Counted from the stretch's first letter, positions 8,309 to 18,561 are shown. The stretch: 49,583 bases of DNA from an uncultured Acetobacteraceae bacterium (GCA_903895595.1 CAITUP010000015.1:1-49583); one strand, 5' to 3'. Notes: a model not told the origin generated them from the sequence alone. Translations and numbers: made by a program.

Positions 8309-9537
8309 CCGGAATATTCGGACGACGCTCCATCCTGGGCACGGGCCTCGCTGCGGCAGCCTTGCCGCGGCGGTCCTTCGCGCAACAGAAACCCATCCGC
8401 ATCGGCGTGCTGACCGACATGGCCGGCGCTTACGCCGCCAACACCGGTCCGGGATCGGTCGCCGGCGCGCAGCTCGCGATCGACGATTTCGCCAAATCCC
8501 ACCCCGGCATCAAGGTCGAGCTGGTATCGGCCGATTTGCAATTGAAGCCCGACGTCGCCCTGGGCATCGCCGCGCGTTGGTACGACAACGAAGGCGTCGA
8601 TCTGATCACCGACGTGCCGCTGTCGTCCGCCGCGTTCGCGATCGGGGACTTGGCTAAAAACAAGGACAAGGCAGCGATTTTCACCGGCGGCGCCTCGGCC
8701 GAAATCACCGGATCGAAATGCGGCCCGAACCATCTGCACTGGTGCTACGATACATGGTCCATGCCGCATGGCGTGGTCGATGCCACCGTGAAGGAAGGCG
8801 GCGATACCTGGTTCTTCATCACCGCCGATTACGCGTTCGGGCATTCGCTGCAAAAGGACGCCGCCAGCTTCGTAACGGCCGCGGGCGGCAAAGTGCTCGG
8901 TCAAGCGCTGGCCCCCTTCCCCGGCACCACGGATTTCTCGTCCTTCATCGTCCAAGCCAAATCCAGCGGCGCAAAGGTGCTCGGCATGGCCAATGGCGGC
9001 GCCGATACCGTGAACTGCATCAAGCAGGCGTCCGAGTTCGGATTGATCCAAGGCGGCATGAAAGTCGCCGGCATGCTGATGCTGTTGCAGGACATCCACG
9101 GGATCGGGTTGCAGGCCGCGCAGGGCGTTGTCCTGACTGAACCGTTCTATTGGAACTTGAACGACGGCACGCGCGCCTTCGCCACCCGTTACGAGAAATT
9201 GCGCCCCGGCAACATGCCGAACTCGGTCCATGCCGGACAATATTCGGCGGTGCTGCATTATCTGAAAGCCGTCGCGGCGGTCGGCGCGGATAAGGCGAAA
9301 GCGAGCGGCTTGGCGGTGATCGACAAAATGAAGGCGATGCCAACCGAGGACCCGCTGTTCGGCAAAGGCATGGTCCGAGCGGACGGACGCAAGATCCACG
9401 ATATGCATCTGTTCCAGGTGAAATCGCCCGCGGAATCGAAGAAGCCATGGGATTATTACACGCATAAGCGGGTCGTGCCGATCAACGAGGCGTTCCGTCC
9501 GATCAATCAGGGCAACTGCCCGTTGATCAAAGCCTAA
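8305..9537 (+). CDS. LivJ-type ABC transporter substrate-binding protein
   Basis: A 410-residue periplasmic binding protein of the branched-chain amino acid type (Peripla_BP_6). The N-terminus has a twin-Arg start, GRRSILG, then an Ala-rich segment ending near residue 27, so it may leave through Tat rather than Sec. The mature protein opens with IRIGVLTDMAGAYAANTGPG, the family pattern. It overlaps the PPOX gene by ATGA. No LivH, M, G or F genes accompany it in the window. Similar binding proteins serve aromatic or short organic acids as well as amino acids. Confidence 0.9.
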   Translation: MTGIFGRRSILGTGLAAAALPRRSFAQQKPIRIGVLTDMAGAYAANTGPGSVAGAQLAIDDFAKSHPGIKVELVSADLQLKPDVALGIAARWYDNEGVDLITDVPLSSAAFAIGDLAKNKDKAAIFTGGASAEITGSKCGPNHLHWCYDTWSMPHGVVDATVKEGGDTWFFITADYAFGHSLQKDAASFVTAAGGKVLGQALAPFPGTTDFSSFIVQAKSSGAKVLGMANGGADTVNCIKQASEFGLIQGGMKVAGMLMLLQDIHGIGLQAAQGVVLTEPFYWNLNDGTRAFATRYEKLRPGNMPNSVHAGQYSAVLHYLKAVAAVGADKAKASGLAVIDKMKAMPTEDPLFGKGMVRADGRKIHDMHLFQVKSPAESKKPWDYYTHKRVVPINEAFRPINQGNCPLIKA

Positions 9538-9542
9538 CGAAG

Positions 9543-10691
9543 ATGCGCTGGATCGGGTTTCTGCTGCTGTCGGTTTTCGCCGCGATAAAGCCCGCTGCCG
9601 CCTACGACCCGATCCAGTTCATTGTCTACGGCGACCTGCCCTACAGCATGGCAGGCAAACCCGTCCTGGTTTCAGACGGAAGGTCCGATCAGGAGGTCTT
9701 CGATCAGGATATTCGTCCACTGATCCACGATCATCCGGCACCGTTCGTCGTGCACGTCGGCGACCTCGGGCGCCCCGAAACATCGTGCAGCGATGAGGAC
9801 CTGCTGCGTCACCTCGGCTACTGGCAAGGTTTCGGCAAGCCGACGTTCTACACGATCGGCGACAACGACTGGATCGACTGCATCCGCAAGACGAACCCCG
9901 GCGGTCCCAAACCGCCGTTGGAGCGTTTGGCCAAGATCCGGTCGCTGTTGTTCTCCGACGCCGCGCTGGCGTCCTATCAACGCACGCCCCCCGGTTGGAC
10001 CGTCCGGCGCGACCGTGGCGGTGTGCGGGAGAATATTGCCTGGACGACGGACAATCCCGCGGTTGCGTTTCTGACGCTGCACATCGTCAGCTCCTGCAAC
10101 GGCCGCGACACATTCGGAAAGCAGCCGTGCAGAATTGTTCCCGAACCCGGCATGGACGACGCCACGCGAGCACTGGTGGAAGATGCCGCCGACCGTGACC
10201 GCCGCAATATTGTCGCGCTGCGGGAAGCCTATGCCGAAGCGGAATCCCAACACCGCGCGATGCTGGTCCTGGTGATTCAAGCCGACATGTTCGGTAAACC
10301 GGCGGATGACGCGAAACATCCCGCCGATATCTGGGAACGCTGCAAAACCCAGACGGAATTCAAACCCTATTGCGACGTGCTACCGGGTATGGCGAGCGCA
10401 TTTTCCGGCAGCACGTTGCTGATCCATGGCGACACCGCCGCCTATTGCCTGGAGCAATTGCCGCTGGATGCCTCCCCGAAACACCATTTCTGGCGCTTGA
10501 ACGCGCCGGGGGATTTCGGGGAAATCGATGCCGATGTGGTCACGATCGGTTCGGGGACGGACGGAGCCGCGACCGTGACGGCGACGGGGCTGTTGTCGGG
10601 CAAACCGGCGCCTGCGGCCTGCGATCGGGCGCAATACGCGTGGCGGAGCGAAGACGGCGCGTCGCGCCCGGCGTATCCACGCAAGCGCTAA
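9543..10691 (+). CDS. Secreted calcineurin-like metallophosphoesterase
   Basis: A 382-residue predicted exported protein with a signal peptide (1-20, ending AAA before Tyr21). Metallophosphoesterase motifs are visible: VYGDLP (Asp31), VVHVGDLG (Asp74) and TIGDNDW (107-109), where GDND replaces the usual GN-H-D/E block. A late HGDT motif may supply a His ligand. Eight or so cysteines suggest disulfides in the periplasm. It begins 5 nt after the binding protein gene, so it ends the operon. Its stop overlaps that of the convergent AarF/UbiB-like gene. Substrate unknown. Confidence 0.7.
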   Translation: MRWIGFLLLSVFAAIKPAAAYDPIQFIVYGDLPYSMAGKPVLVSDGRSDQEVFDQDIRPLIHDHPAPFVVHVGDLGRPETSCSDEDLLRHLGYWQGFGKPTFYTIGDNDWIDCIRKTNPGGPKPPLERLAKIRSLLFSDAALASYQRTPPGWTVRRDRGGVRENIAWTTDNPAVAFLTLHIVSSCNGRDTFGKQPCRIVPEPGMDDATRALVEDAADRDRRNIVALREAYAEAESQHRAMLVLVIQADMFGKPADDAKHPADIWERCKTQTEFKPYCDVLPGMASAFSGSTLLIHGDTAAYCLEQLPLDASPKHHFWRLNAPGDFGEIDADVVTIGSGTDGAATVTATGLLSGKPAPAACDRAQYAWRSEDGASRPAYPRKR

Positions 10692-12034
10692 CCCGCTTTC
10701 GGCACCCCCGCCGCCGCCAGTGCCGCCGCCTGCCGTTCCGCCAGCGCGTCGGCCTGAAAATCCTCGATCAGTTCGTGGAACATCCGGCTCCAGTTGATCC
10801 TGGCTTTCAACCGCAGAAACACGCCCCCCAACCCAATCGCGGAACGATCCATCAACACGAATTCGCGCGGCGGCTTCACGCCCCCGGTGCGTTTCAGGCC
10901 CGCATGCACCTGTTCCGCCACCGCGCGCCCGAACTGCGGATCGTCGGTTTCCTGAATCGGCCGGACGCGGTCGTCGATCAGCGGTTCGTACAAAAACCGC
11001 GCCCACAGCCCCAGAACGGCCATTTTCTCCTTCGACAGATCGGTGAAACCCCAGGTCGTGTACGCGTGATGCGCTCTGGCTTCGTCGTTGTCCCGCACAG
11101 CCTCGAACAGATCGATCACCCCGCGCACGAATGAGGGATCGAACACCCGAATCGCCCCGAAATCGAACAGGTTCACGGAACCGTCGGGTTGAACCTGATA
11201 ATTCCCCATATGCGGATCGCCGTGGATGACCCCGAACCGATAAAATGGCACGTACCAGCCCTTGAACAATGCCGTCGCGATCCGGTTGCGTTCGTCCTGA
11301 CCGGGGTCCTCGGCCAGGCGCGCCATCAGCGACCGGCCCTGGAGCCAGTTCATCGTCAGCAGTCGCCCGGTGCAATAATCCGGGATCGGCGCGGGGACAT
11401 GCACATCAGCGACATCTGCCAGCATCGCACCGTACAACCGCATTTGCGCGGCTTCGCGGGTGTAATCCAATTCCTCCCGCAGGCGTTCGGTCAATTCCTT
11501 ATAAATTTCCTCATGCTGAATGGCGTTGTCCATGCGGTGGTAAACCGCCATCGCCAATTTCAGCTGCCGTAAATCGGCCTCCACCGTGCTGGGCATGTTC
11601 GGATATTGCAGCTTGCACGCGACATCGGTGCCATCCGGCAATCGCGCCCGATGCACCTGCCCCAGCGACGCCGCCGCCGCCGCCTCCTGACTGAATTCAG
11701 CGAAATTCTCCTGCCACGCCGGCCCGAGTTCGCTCGCCATCCGGCGGCGCACGAACGCCCAGCCCATGGCGGGGGCGTTGGACTGCAACTCCGCCAGTTC
11801 CAGCGCGTATTCCGCCGGCAACGCATCCGGAACGGTGGACAGAAACTGCGCCACCTTCATCAACGGGCCTTTCAACCCGCCGAGGATGGTTTTCAGGTCC
11901 TCCGCATGCGCGGCGCGATCGGTCTTGATCCCGAACACCCGCTCCCCCGCCACACGCGCGGCGATGCCGCCGACAGCGCCGGAGGTGCGCGCGAAGCGGC
12001 GAATTTCGCCGAATAAATTACTGCCCTCGGCCAT
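10688..12034 (-). CDS. ABC1/AarF/UbiB family atypical kinase
   Basis: A 448-residue ADCK/UbiB-like protein kinase-like protein. Family motifs are present: a KxGQ-type segment with Ala in place of Gly (KVAQ, 60-63), the Ala-rich loop with SLGQVHRA (118-130), Lys141, Glu188, the catalytic-loop HGDPHMGN (271-278) and DFG (291-293). Family members support ubiquinone biosynthesis or quinone distribution. It lacks the C-terminal membrane helices typical of true UbiB, so it is probably a soluble paralogue. The pepF stop overlaps its start (TGATG), so the two are cotranscribed. Confidence 0.85.
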   Translation of the reverse strand: MAEGSNLFGEIRRFARTSGAVGGIAARVAGERVFGIKTDRAAHAEDLKTILGGLKGPLMKVAQFLSTVPDALPAEYALELAELQSNAPAMGWAFVRRRMASELGPAWQENFAEFSQEAAAAASLGQVHRARLPDGTDVACKLQYPNMPSTVEADLRQLKLAMAVYHRMDNAIQHEEIYKELTERLREELDYTREAAQMRLYGAMLADVADVHVPAPIPDYCTGRLLTMNWLQGRSLMARLAEDPGQDERNRIATALFKGWYVPFYRFGVIHGDPHMGNYQVQPDGSVNLFDFGAIRVFDPSFVRGVIDLFEAVRDNDEARAHHAYTTWGFTDLSKEKMAVLGLWARFLYEPLIDDRVRPIQETDDPQFGRAVAEQVHAGLKRTGGVKPPREFVLMDRSAIGLGGVFLRLKARINWSRMFHELIEDFQADALAERQAAALAAAGVPKAG

Positions 12035-13770
12035 CAGGAAGCGGCTTCCAGTTCATCGATAAACCCGGAGATCACATCCAGGCCCTTGGTCCAGAACGCC
12101 GGGTCGGACGCATCCAAGCCGAACGGCGCCAGCAGTTCCTTGTGCCGTTTCGTTCCCCCTGCCCGCAGCATGGCCAAATATTTCGCCTGGAACCCGGGAT
12201 GCCCGCCCTGAAACACCGCATACAGCGCGTTGACCAGACAATCGCCGAACGCGTAGGCGTAAACATAGAACGGAGAATGAATGAAATGCGGAATATACGC
12301 CCAGAACACGTTATATTCCGGCGTAAATTCGAATGCCGGCCCGAGGCTTTCCGTCTGCACATCCATCCAGATTTCGCCCAGACGTTCCGGCAGAATTTCA
12401 CCAGTCCGGCGTTCGTCGTGCACTTTGCTCTCGAACTGGTAGAACGCGATCTGCCGCACGACGGTGTTCAGCATATCCTCCACCTTCGATGCCAGCATGA
12501 TCCGTCGTTGCGCCGGCGCCGCCGCATCCAACAGCGCTCGGAATGTCAGCATTTCCCCGAACACGCTGGCGGTTTCCGCCAATGTCAGCGGCGTGCCGGA
12601 CATCAGATAGCCTTTTTCGGCCGCCAGAATCTGATGCACCCCGTGCCCCAGCTCGTGCGCCAGAGTCATCACGTCGCGCGTCCGCCCATGATAGTTCAGC
12701 AGCAGATATGGATGCGCGCTGGGCACCGTCGGGTGCGCGAAGGCACCGCCCGATTTACCGGGGGTCGGAGCCGCATCGATCCACGCATTATCGAAAAACC
12801 GCTTTCCGACCGACGCAAGATCGGGACTGAACGCGCCATAGGCCGTCAACACCCGTTCCCGAGCCTCATCCCAGGAAATAAGCTTGTCGTCGTCCCGAGG
12901 CAAAGGCGCGTTGCGATCCCAATGTTGCAGCTTCGGCAGGCCGAGCCACTTCGCCTTCATGGTGTAATACCGGTGCGACAGCCTTCCGTAGGACCCGCGC
13001 ACCGCGGTCACCAGCGCATCGACAACCTCATCCTCCACCATGTTGGACCGGTTGCGGTAGCTGCCGGGGCGCGGATATTTGCGCCAGATATCGTTGATTT
13101 CCTTGTCTTTCGCCAGCGTGTTGGTGATCAGCGAAAACAGTTTCACCCGTTCCCCGAACGCCGCGCCGATCGCCTTCCCGGCGGCTTCGCGGACCGAGCG
13201 ATCCTGGTCCGACAATTTGTTCAATGTCGCGCTGACGGTGAGTTCCTCGCCCTGGAACGGCACGCGCATCCCGGCCGTCGTCTCATCGAACAGCCGGCTC
13301 CACGCCGCGCTGCCGGTGACGCTTTGGTCGTGCAGCAGCTTTTCGACCTCGTCCGACAGCTGATGCGGGCGGAACACGCGCAGATCGCGCAGCCAGGGGC
13401 CGTAGGGTTCGGCGGAGGGCACTTCCGCCAACCGGTTCAGCTCCAGCGTGAAAAACAGCATATGGCTGCCGATGGCCGTGCTGCGCTCGCTGACCGTCTG
13501 GTAGAATTTGCCCAGCACCGGATCGGTGGAATCGCCCGCGAACAGCAGCCCGGCGTAGGAGCCCAGGCGGCCGAGGATTTCCTCGATCCGCTCGTATTCC
13601 GCGATCGCCGCCGCCAGATCGTCGCCGGGCAGTTTGCCGGCGTACCGCGCCTCGAACGCGACGGCCAGCTGTTCGGCGCGCTTGAAATCGGCCTCCACTT
13701 CCGGACTGTCGGGGGCGGGGTAAAGGTCTGACAGGTCCCAGGCGGGCAAGGCGGAAGCGGTTTCGGCCAT
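12034..13770 (-). CDS. Oligoendopeptidase F (M3 family)
   Basis: A 578-residue zinc metallopeptidase of family M3B that cleaves short peptides in the cytoplasm. The zinc-binding HELGH lies at about residues 372-376, followed by the TLAETASVFGE helix that provides the third ligand. Length fits PepF. No signal peptide is visible. The gene is divergent from an acyl-CoA ligase 88 nt away and is followed with a one-base overlap by the AarF-like kinase gene; a shared role is not obvious. Confidence 0.92.
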   Translation of the reverse strand: MAETASALPAWDLSDLYPAPDSPEVEADFKRAEQLAVAFEARYAGKLPGDDLAAAIAEYERIEEILGRLGSYAGLLFAGDSTDPVLGKFYQTVSERSTAIGSHMLFFTLELNRLAEVPSAEPYGPWLRDLRVFRPHQLSDEVEKLLHDQSVTGSAAWSRLFDETTAGMRVPFQGEELTVSATLNKLSDQDRSVREAAGKAIGAAFGERVKLFSLITNTLAKDKEINDIWRKYPRPGSYRNRSNMVEDEVVDALVTAVRGSYGRLSHRYYTMKAKWLGLPKLQHWDRNAPLPRDDDKLISWDEARERVLTAYGAFSPDLASVGKRFFDNAWIDAAPTPGKSGGAFAHPTVPSAHPYLLLNYHGRTRDVMTLAHELGHGVHQILAAEKGYLMSGTPLTLAETASVFGEMLTFRALLDAAAPAQRRIMLASKVEDMLNTVVRQIAFYQFESKVHDERRTGEILPERLGEIWMDVQTESLGPAFEFTPEYNVFWAYIPHFIHSPFYVYAYAFGDCLVNALYAVFQGGHPGFQAKYLAMLRAGGTKRHKELLAPFGLDASDPAFWTKGLDVISGFIDELEAAS

Positions 13771-13858
13771 TGAGAAGCGTCCTTCGGCTGGTGCGTTAGC
13801 CCATGATGTAGGGTAGGAACATCGCCCACAAAAGGCCTACCCGCATAAGGGGGAAACC

Positions 13859-15544
13859 GTGCGCACCTACCCGACTTGGCCGAACCTGGCCGCGATGATG
13901 TTCGACCGCGCCCGCACATGGCCGGATCGGCCGATGGCTCGTTATTACAGAGCGGGTGCGTGGCATGGGGTTTCGTGGAAAGAGTTCGCGCGAATGGCGG
14001 CTTCCTGCGCGCGGCAACTGCGGGCCGTCGGGGTTTCGGCTGGGGACCGGGTGCTGATTTGCGCGGAAAACCGGCCGGAATACCCGATCGCCGAGACCGC
14101 CTTGATGGCCATCCGCGCCGTTCCGGTCCCGGCGTACACCACGAACACCGTCGCCGACCACGCGCATCTGCTGCGCGACTCCGGCGCGCGTGCCGCCATC
14201 GTCGCCAACGCCGCGCTGGCCGAGAAAGTGCGGCAGGCGGGGGCATTGGACGTCTTGGTCGTCATGGACGACGCCCCCGCCGGGACAACCCCCTGGGCGT
14301 CCCTGGTCGCCGACAACTTGCCGCCCGACGACATCGCGGCGGAGGCAGAATTGGTGCCAGCCACCGCTCTGGCCTGCCTGATCTACACGTCCGGCACCGG
14401 GGGCGCACCCAAGGGCGTGATGCTGCCGCATCGCGCGATCCTGTCCAACATGCAGGGCGCTTTCATCCTGCTGAAGCCGCTGAAGATGGAGCACGAGACG
14501 TACCTGTCTTACCTCCCGGCTTCCCACGCCTACGAACACACGGTCGGCGGGTTCTATCTGCCGAGCGTCGGGACCGAGATCGTCTATGCGCGCGGGGTGG
14601 AACATCTCGCCGCCGACATGCTGACGGTCCGCCCGACGATCATGACCGTCGTGCCGCGCGTGCTGGAAGTCATTCGCGCCCGCATTCTGGCGCAGGTCGC
14701 CCGGCAACCGGAAAGCAAGCAGAAACTGTTCCAGCGCGCCTTGGATATCGGCCTGAAACACGTGGACGGGCAGAAACTCAGCCTGTGGGAGCGTGTTCAG
14801 GACCCGATCCTGGATCGCCTCGTACGCGCCAAAGTCCGCGACCGGTTCGGCGGACGGCTGATGGCGGCGGTCTCCGGCGGCGCCCGCCTCGAACCCGAAG
14901 TCGGCCGCTTCTTCATGGCGCTCGGCCTCCCGATCATCCAGGGCTACGGGCAAACCGAGGCCGGCCCCATCATCTCCGGCAATCCGCCCGACGCGATCCG
15001 CGTCGAAACCGTCGGCACGGCGCTGGAGGGGGTCGAACTGCGGCTCGCGGACGACGGTGAAATCCTGGTGCGCGGCGATCTGGTGATGGACGGCTACTGG
15101 GGCCGGCCCGCCGATACCGAGGCGACGATCATCGACGGATGGCTTCACACCGGCGATATCGGCGAACTCGACCGCGACGGATACCTGCGGATCACCGACC
15201 GCAAGAAGGACATGATCGTCCTGTCGGGCGGCGAAAACGTCTCCCCCGCCAAGATCGAGGGGTTGTTGATGGCCGAGCCCGCGATCGCTCAGGCAGTCGT
15301 GGCCGGCGACGGACGGGCCGGCCTGACCGCGCTGCTGGTGCCGGCGGACGGCTACGACGATGTCGCGGTCGCCATTGGGGTAACGGAGGTCAATCAGCGC
15401 CTGTCGGTGACCGAACGCATCCGCAAGCATGCCTTGGTCGATCCGTTCACGGTGGAAAACGGGCTACTGACGCCGACGCAGAAGATCAGGCGGCTGCTGG
15501 TGATTCGGGCGAATACGGACGTACTCGCAAAACTGCATCGGTGA
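13859..15544 (+). CDS. AMP-dependent acyl-CoA synthetase (FadD-like)
   Basis: A 561-residue member of the ANL superfamily that activates a carboxylic acid to its acyl-CoA through an acyl-adenylate. The P-loop-like LIYTSGTGGAPKGVMLPH lies at about 175-192, the A5 motif GYGQTEAGP at about 362, and the A7/A8 segment GWLHTGDIGELD then RKKDMIVLSGGENVSP near 430-465. These resemble long-chain fatty acid ligases. The start is GTG 13859, preceded by AAGGGGGAAA. It is slightly shorter than FadD15-type enzymes. The substrate chain length cannot be assigned. Confidence 0.9.
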   Translation: MRTYPTWPNLAAMMFDRARTWPDRPMARYYRAGAWHGVSWKEFARMAASCARQLRAVGVSAGDRVLICAENRPEYPIAETALMAIRAVPVPAYTTNTVADHAHLLRDSGARAAIVANAALAEKVRQAGALDVLVVMDDAPAGTTPWASLVADNLPPDDIAAEAELVPATALACLIYTSGTGGAPKGVMLPHRAILSNMQGAFILLKPLKMEHETYLSYLPASHAYEHTVGGFYLPSVGTEIVYARGVEHLAADMLTVRPTIMTVVPRVLEVIRARILAQVARQPESKQKLFQRALDIGLKHVDGQKLSLWERVQDPILDRLVRAKVRDRFGGRLMAAVSGGARLEPEVGRFFMALGLPIIQGYGQTEAGPIISGNPPDAIRVETVGTALEGVELRLADDGEILVRGDLVMDGYWGRPADTEATIIDGWLHTGDIGELDRDGYLRITDRKKDMIVLSGGENVSPAKIEGLLMAEPAIAQAVVAGDGRAGLTALLVPADGYDDVAVAIGVTEVNQRLSVTERIRKHALVDPFTVENGLLTPTQKIRRLLVIRANTDVLAKLHR

Positions 15545-15563
15545 GCAAAAAAATTCGGCGCCG

Positions 15564-15578
15564 TTAACCTTTTCTTTA
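15564..15578 (+). promoter_or_regulatory. Near-consensus CtrA-type box
   Basis: TTAA (15564-15567), seven bases, then TTTA (15575-15578) matches the CtrA consensus TTAA-N7-TTAA except for one base. It lies about 90 nt upstream of a 55-aa gene. The DUF1217 gene has a perfect site at a similar distance. Binding is inferred. Confidence 0.4.
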
Positions 15579-15668
15579 CCATTCGATGGGCATGATGTCC
15601 GGGCCGGCGAAAAATGTCCTGGTGCGCTCGCGACAGAAGGTCGCGGATATCCGAATGGAGAGTACGCC

Positions 15669-15836
15669 ATGAATTCGATCGGTGCCGTTTCCGGTTCCCC
15701 GCCCCCCGCCCCTGCCCCCGTGTCCGCCGCCCCGAAAAAGGACCGGGATGGCGACTACGACAACAACCGCCCCGATGTTGCCTCGGGGGGGAGTTCGAAC
15801 CCGCAGGTGGGGCAGAATGTGAATATCAAGGCGTGA
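15669..15836 (+). CDS. Small Pro/Asp/Asn-rich protein, unknown
   Basis: A 55-residue open frame starting MNSIGAVSG, with a Pro-Ala-rich stretch then an Asp/Asn-rich KDRDGDYDNN segment. It has no signal peptide or membrane helix and looks disordered. GGAG lies 7 nt before the ATG, and a CtrA-like box lies upstream, both favouring a real gene. The last 11 nt overlap the end of the convergent racemase gene. DGDYDNN recalls calcium-binding acidic loops, but no EF-hand is complete. Family not recognised. Confidence 0.55.
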   Translation: MNSIGAVSGSPPPAPAPVSAAPKKDRDGDYDNNRPDVASGGSSNPQVGQNVNIKA

Positions 15837-16473
15837 TCGCGCACATCCCCACCGCCAGCGCCGCGGCGGCCTGACACGGCTCGATGACCGGCACGCCAAT
15901 GGCCTGTTCCACAGCCGGCCGGTGATGCGCCATGCCGGTGCAACCCAGGATAACCGTCTCCGCGCCCGCCTCGACCGCCGCATGGCCCGCGGCGATCAGG
16001 CGGGCGCGGGCGGCGGCCGGGTCGAGCAGCGTGTCCATCGACACATTCAACGCGATCTCCGCCGCCAGCCGGCTTTCCAGCCCCATCGCCCGCAGCGCCG
16101 CCCTATGCCGGCCCTTCGACGCGTCCACGATCGCGATCACCCCGAACCGCTCCGCCCGCGCCACCGCCGCCGCGACGGCCGAGCGAAACACGCCCAGCAC
16201 AGGGGATTTCGTGGAAGCCCGAGCGGCCTCGATCCCAGGGTCGGAGGCGCAGGCGACGATGAACACATCCGCCGTTTCCCGCTCGATCGTCCGGCACACC
16301 GGTTCCACCGCCGCGTGCCAGTCCCGCCAGGAATAGACCGCCGGCGGGCCGTCGCGCATCGTCGCGACCTCCAACACCGGCCCGCCGGGAAACCGGAACG
16401 GCGCGATAGCCGTGTCGATGCCGGCGGAACATGCCTCGGAACAGTTGGGATTGATGACGAGAATGCGGGCCAT
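15826..16473 (-). CDS. Aspartate/glutamate/hydantoin racemase family protein
   Basis: A 215-residue cofactor-independent racemase of the Asp/Glu/hydantoin racemase superfamily. The two catalytic cysteines are Cys75 (VACASDPG) and Cys178 (LGCTGMA), and the N-terminal INPN start is typical of hydantoin racemases and related maleate isomerase-like enzymes. Length is slightly short but complete. It stands alone, convergent with a 55-aa gene and divergent from the DUF983 operon. Substrate unknown. Confidence 0.85.
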   Translation of the reverse strand: MARILVINPNCSEACSAGIDTAIAPFRFPGGPVLEVATMRDGPPAVYSWRDWHAAVEPVCRTIERETADVFIVACASDPGIEAARASTKSPVLGVFRSAVAAAVARAERFGVIAIVDASKGRHRAALRAMGLESRLAAEIALNVSMDTLLDPAAARARLIAAGHAAVEAGAETVILGCTGMAHHRPAVEQAIGVPVIEPCQAAAALAVGMCAITP

Positions 16474-16576
16474 GGCCCAGTGTCGGGGCAGACCCGCGAG
16501 GGATCAAGCACACCGGACTGGTGTTGCAGTGCAGCATGAGCTAAAAATGTCATCGTACCGTCGTAAGGAAGCTCGC

Positions 16577-16996
16577 ATGGCCCCGATTCAGTGGCAGCCG
16601 GACCGCTCCGACAAAGACCCCAGCTGGCCCATGCCGCCCATGGGAACCGCCATCGGCCGCGGCTTGCTCGGGCGTTGCCCCTCCTGCGGTAATTGCCATC
16701 TTTTCAACGGCTTCCTGCGGGTCCGCGAAACCTGCCAGGGCTGCGGCGCGCCTTTGGGCCTCGCCCGCGCCGACGATGCACCGCCGTATTTCACCATTCT
16801 GCTGGTGGGGCATCTGCTGGTACCGGCGATGTTCATGGTGGACCGAGCCTGGACGCCGGAAATATGGGTGATGACGGCGATTTTCGTGCCGCTGGCGGCG
16901 ATCCTGTCGGTCGGGCTGCTGCGCCCGATCAAGGGCGGCACGGTCGGGCTGATGATGAAGCTCAACATGCTCAAAGAGCACATGGACTCCGTATGA
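16577..16996 (+). CDS. DUF983 zinc-ribbon membrane protein
   Basis: A 139-residue protein of the DUF983 family. Residues 34-37 (CPSC) and 53-56 (CQGC) form a zinc ribbon, followed by two predicted membrane helices at about 72-92 and 98-118. ATG 16577 was chosen for the AAGGA just upstream. Its stop overlaps the start of a UPF0262 gene (ATGA). Function unknown; the family is widespread in alphaproteobacteria. Confidence 0.85.
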   Translation: MAPIQWQPDRSDKDPSWPMPPMGTAIGRGLLGRCPSCGNCHLFNGFLRVRETCQGCGAPLGLARADDAPPYFTILLVGHLLVPAMFMVDRAWTPEIWVMTAIFVPLAAILSVGLLRPIKGGTVGLMMKLNMLKEHMDSV

Positions 16997-17478
16997 CCAC
17001 CGCTCGGCTTGCCCGCGTCGTGCTGGATGGGGAGGCACCGACGAGCCTTGCCCCCTGCATCATGGCCGATCGCGATCAAGCCGTGGCCGACCTCGCCGCC
17101 GAGAACCATTTTCAGCCGCTGGCCCATGTCGACTCGCCCGGCCCTTACATCCTGCACCTGATGATCCGCGACGGGCGGCTGGTGTTCGACGTCCGCACCG
17201 GCGCCGACATCCCGATGATCGCCATCGGCTTGGCGCTCGGCCCGTTTCGCGGGCTGATAAAGGATTATCAAATGCTGGTCGACAGCCACATCATGGCGGT
17301 GCGGGAGGGACGGGAGGCTCGCATCCAAGCCATCGATATGGGGCGGCGCGGGCTGCATAACGAAGGGGCGACGTTGATGCGCGACCGGCTCGCGGGCAAG
17401 ATCGAAATCGATCACGACACCGCGCGCCGCCTGTTCACCCTGGTGTGCGTGCTGCACCAGAAGGTTCCGGCAATATGA
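16993..17478 (+). CDS. UPF0262 family protein
   Basis: A 161-residue protein that matches the alphaproteobacterial UPF0262 family as remembered: a GPYILHL segment, LVFDVRTG, then the conserved block [20 protein letters not shown] and a C-terminal [16 protein letters not shown]. No catalytic function is established. It overlaps DUF983 upstream and mtnA downstream by ATGA junctions, so all three are translationally coupled. It is a useful lineage marker. Confidence 0.88.
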   Translation: MTTARLARVVLDGEAPTSLAPCIMADRDQAVADLAAENHFQPLAHVDSPGPYILHLMIRDGRLVFDVRTGADIPMIAIGLALGPFRGLIKDYQMLVDSHIMAVREGREARIQAIDMGRRGLHNEGATLMRDRLAGKIEIDHDTARRLFTLVCVLHQKVPAI

Positions 17479-18560
17479 AGGTTGATGGCGTCGCGTATCG
17501 CAGCGTCTGGGTAGACGGCTGGTCCGTGCGCATCTTCGATCAGACGAAGCTGCCATGGGCATTGGATATCCTGAACCTGACCACGCGCGACCAAGCCGCG
17601 CATGCCATCAAATCCATGCAGGTGCGTGGTGCGCCGTTGATCGGGGCTGTCGCCGCGTATGGGCTGTGCCTCGCGCTGCGCGCCGATGCCTCGTCCGAGG
17701 CGATGGAGCGCGATGCGGCGATGCTGGCGGAAACCCGCCCCACCGCGATCAATCTGCGCTGGGCGCTGGACCGGATGCTCACCCGCTTGCGCAATACGCC
17801 TGCCCAAGGCCGCGTCGATGCCGCCTACGCCGAAGCCGCTGCCATCGCCGATGAGGACGTGGCGCAATGCGCCGGCATCGGCCGCTACGGGCTGGAGCTG
17901 ATCCAGGACATCGCCGCGAAGAAGCCCGGCCAGCGCGTGAACCTGCTGACGCATTGCAACGCCGGCTGGCTCGCGACCGTGGATTGGGGCACCGCTTTGG
18001 CGCCGATCTACATGGCACACGACGCCGGCATCGACTTACACGTTTGGGTGGACGAGACCCGCCCGCGCAACCAGGGCGCCGCGCTGACAGCGTGGGAGCT
18101 GGGCAAGCATGGCGTCGCGCATACCGTCATCGCCGACAATGCCGGCGGGCATCTGATGCAGCACGGCCAAGTTGATATGGCCATCGTCGGCACAGACCGG
18201 GTGACCCGCACCGGCGATGTCGCCAACAAGATCGGCACCTATTTGAAAGCCCTGGCCGCGCGCGACAACGACGTGCCGTTCTGGGTCGCCTTGCCGTCCA
18301 CCACCATCGATTGGACGGTGTCGGACGGCGTCACGGAAATCCCCATCGAGGAACGCAGCGCCGCCGAGGTCACCGATCTCACCGGCCGCATGGCGGATGG
18401 CACCATCGCCACGATCCGCGTCGCCGCTGGCGGCAGCCCCGCCGCGAACCCGGCGTTCGACGTGACACCGGGGCGGTTGGTGACCGGTCTGATCACGGAA
18501 CGTGGGCGCTGTGCGGCGACGGCCGAGGGGTTGCTGGGACTGTTCCCCGAGCGAGGATGA
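17475..18560 (+). CDS. mtnA: S-methyl-5-thioribose-1-phosphate isomerase
   Basis: A 361-residue MtnA, the methionine-salvage enzyme that converts methylthioribose-1-phosphate to methylthioribulose-1-phosphate. The family motif RGAPLIG lies at 51-57, and the catalytic pair is Cys161 (THCNAGW) and Asp241 (VGTDRV), followed by the NKIGTY helix. ATG 17475 overlaps the UPF0262 stop. Other salvage genes are absent from the window, and the upstream class II aldolase is too far away to be part of this operon. Confidence 0.95.
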   Translation: MKVDGVAYRSVWVDGWSVRIFDQTKLPWALDILNLTTRDQAAHAIKSMQVRGAPLIGAVAAYGLCLALRADASSEAMERDAAMLAETRPTAINLRWALDRMLTRLRNTPAQGRVDAAYAEAAAIADEDVAQCAGIGRYGLELIQDIAAKKPGQRVNLLTHCNAGWLATVDWGTALAPIYMAHDAGIDLHVWVDETRPRNQGAALTAWELGKHGVAHTVIADNAGGHLMQHGQVDMAIVGTDRVTRTGDVANKIGTYLKALAARDNDVPFWVALPSTTIDWTVSDGVTEIPIEERSAAEVTDLTGRMADGTIATIRVAAGGSPAANPAFDVTPGRLVTGLITERGRCAATAEGLLGLFPERG

Positions 18561-18561
18561 C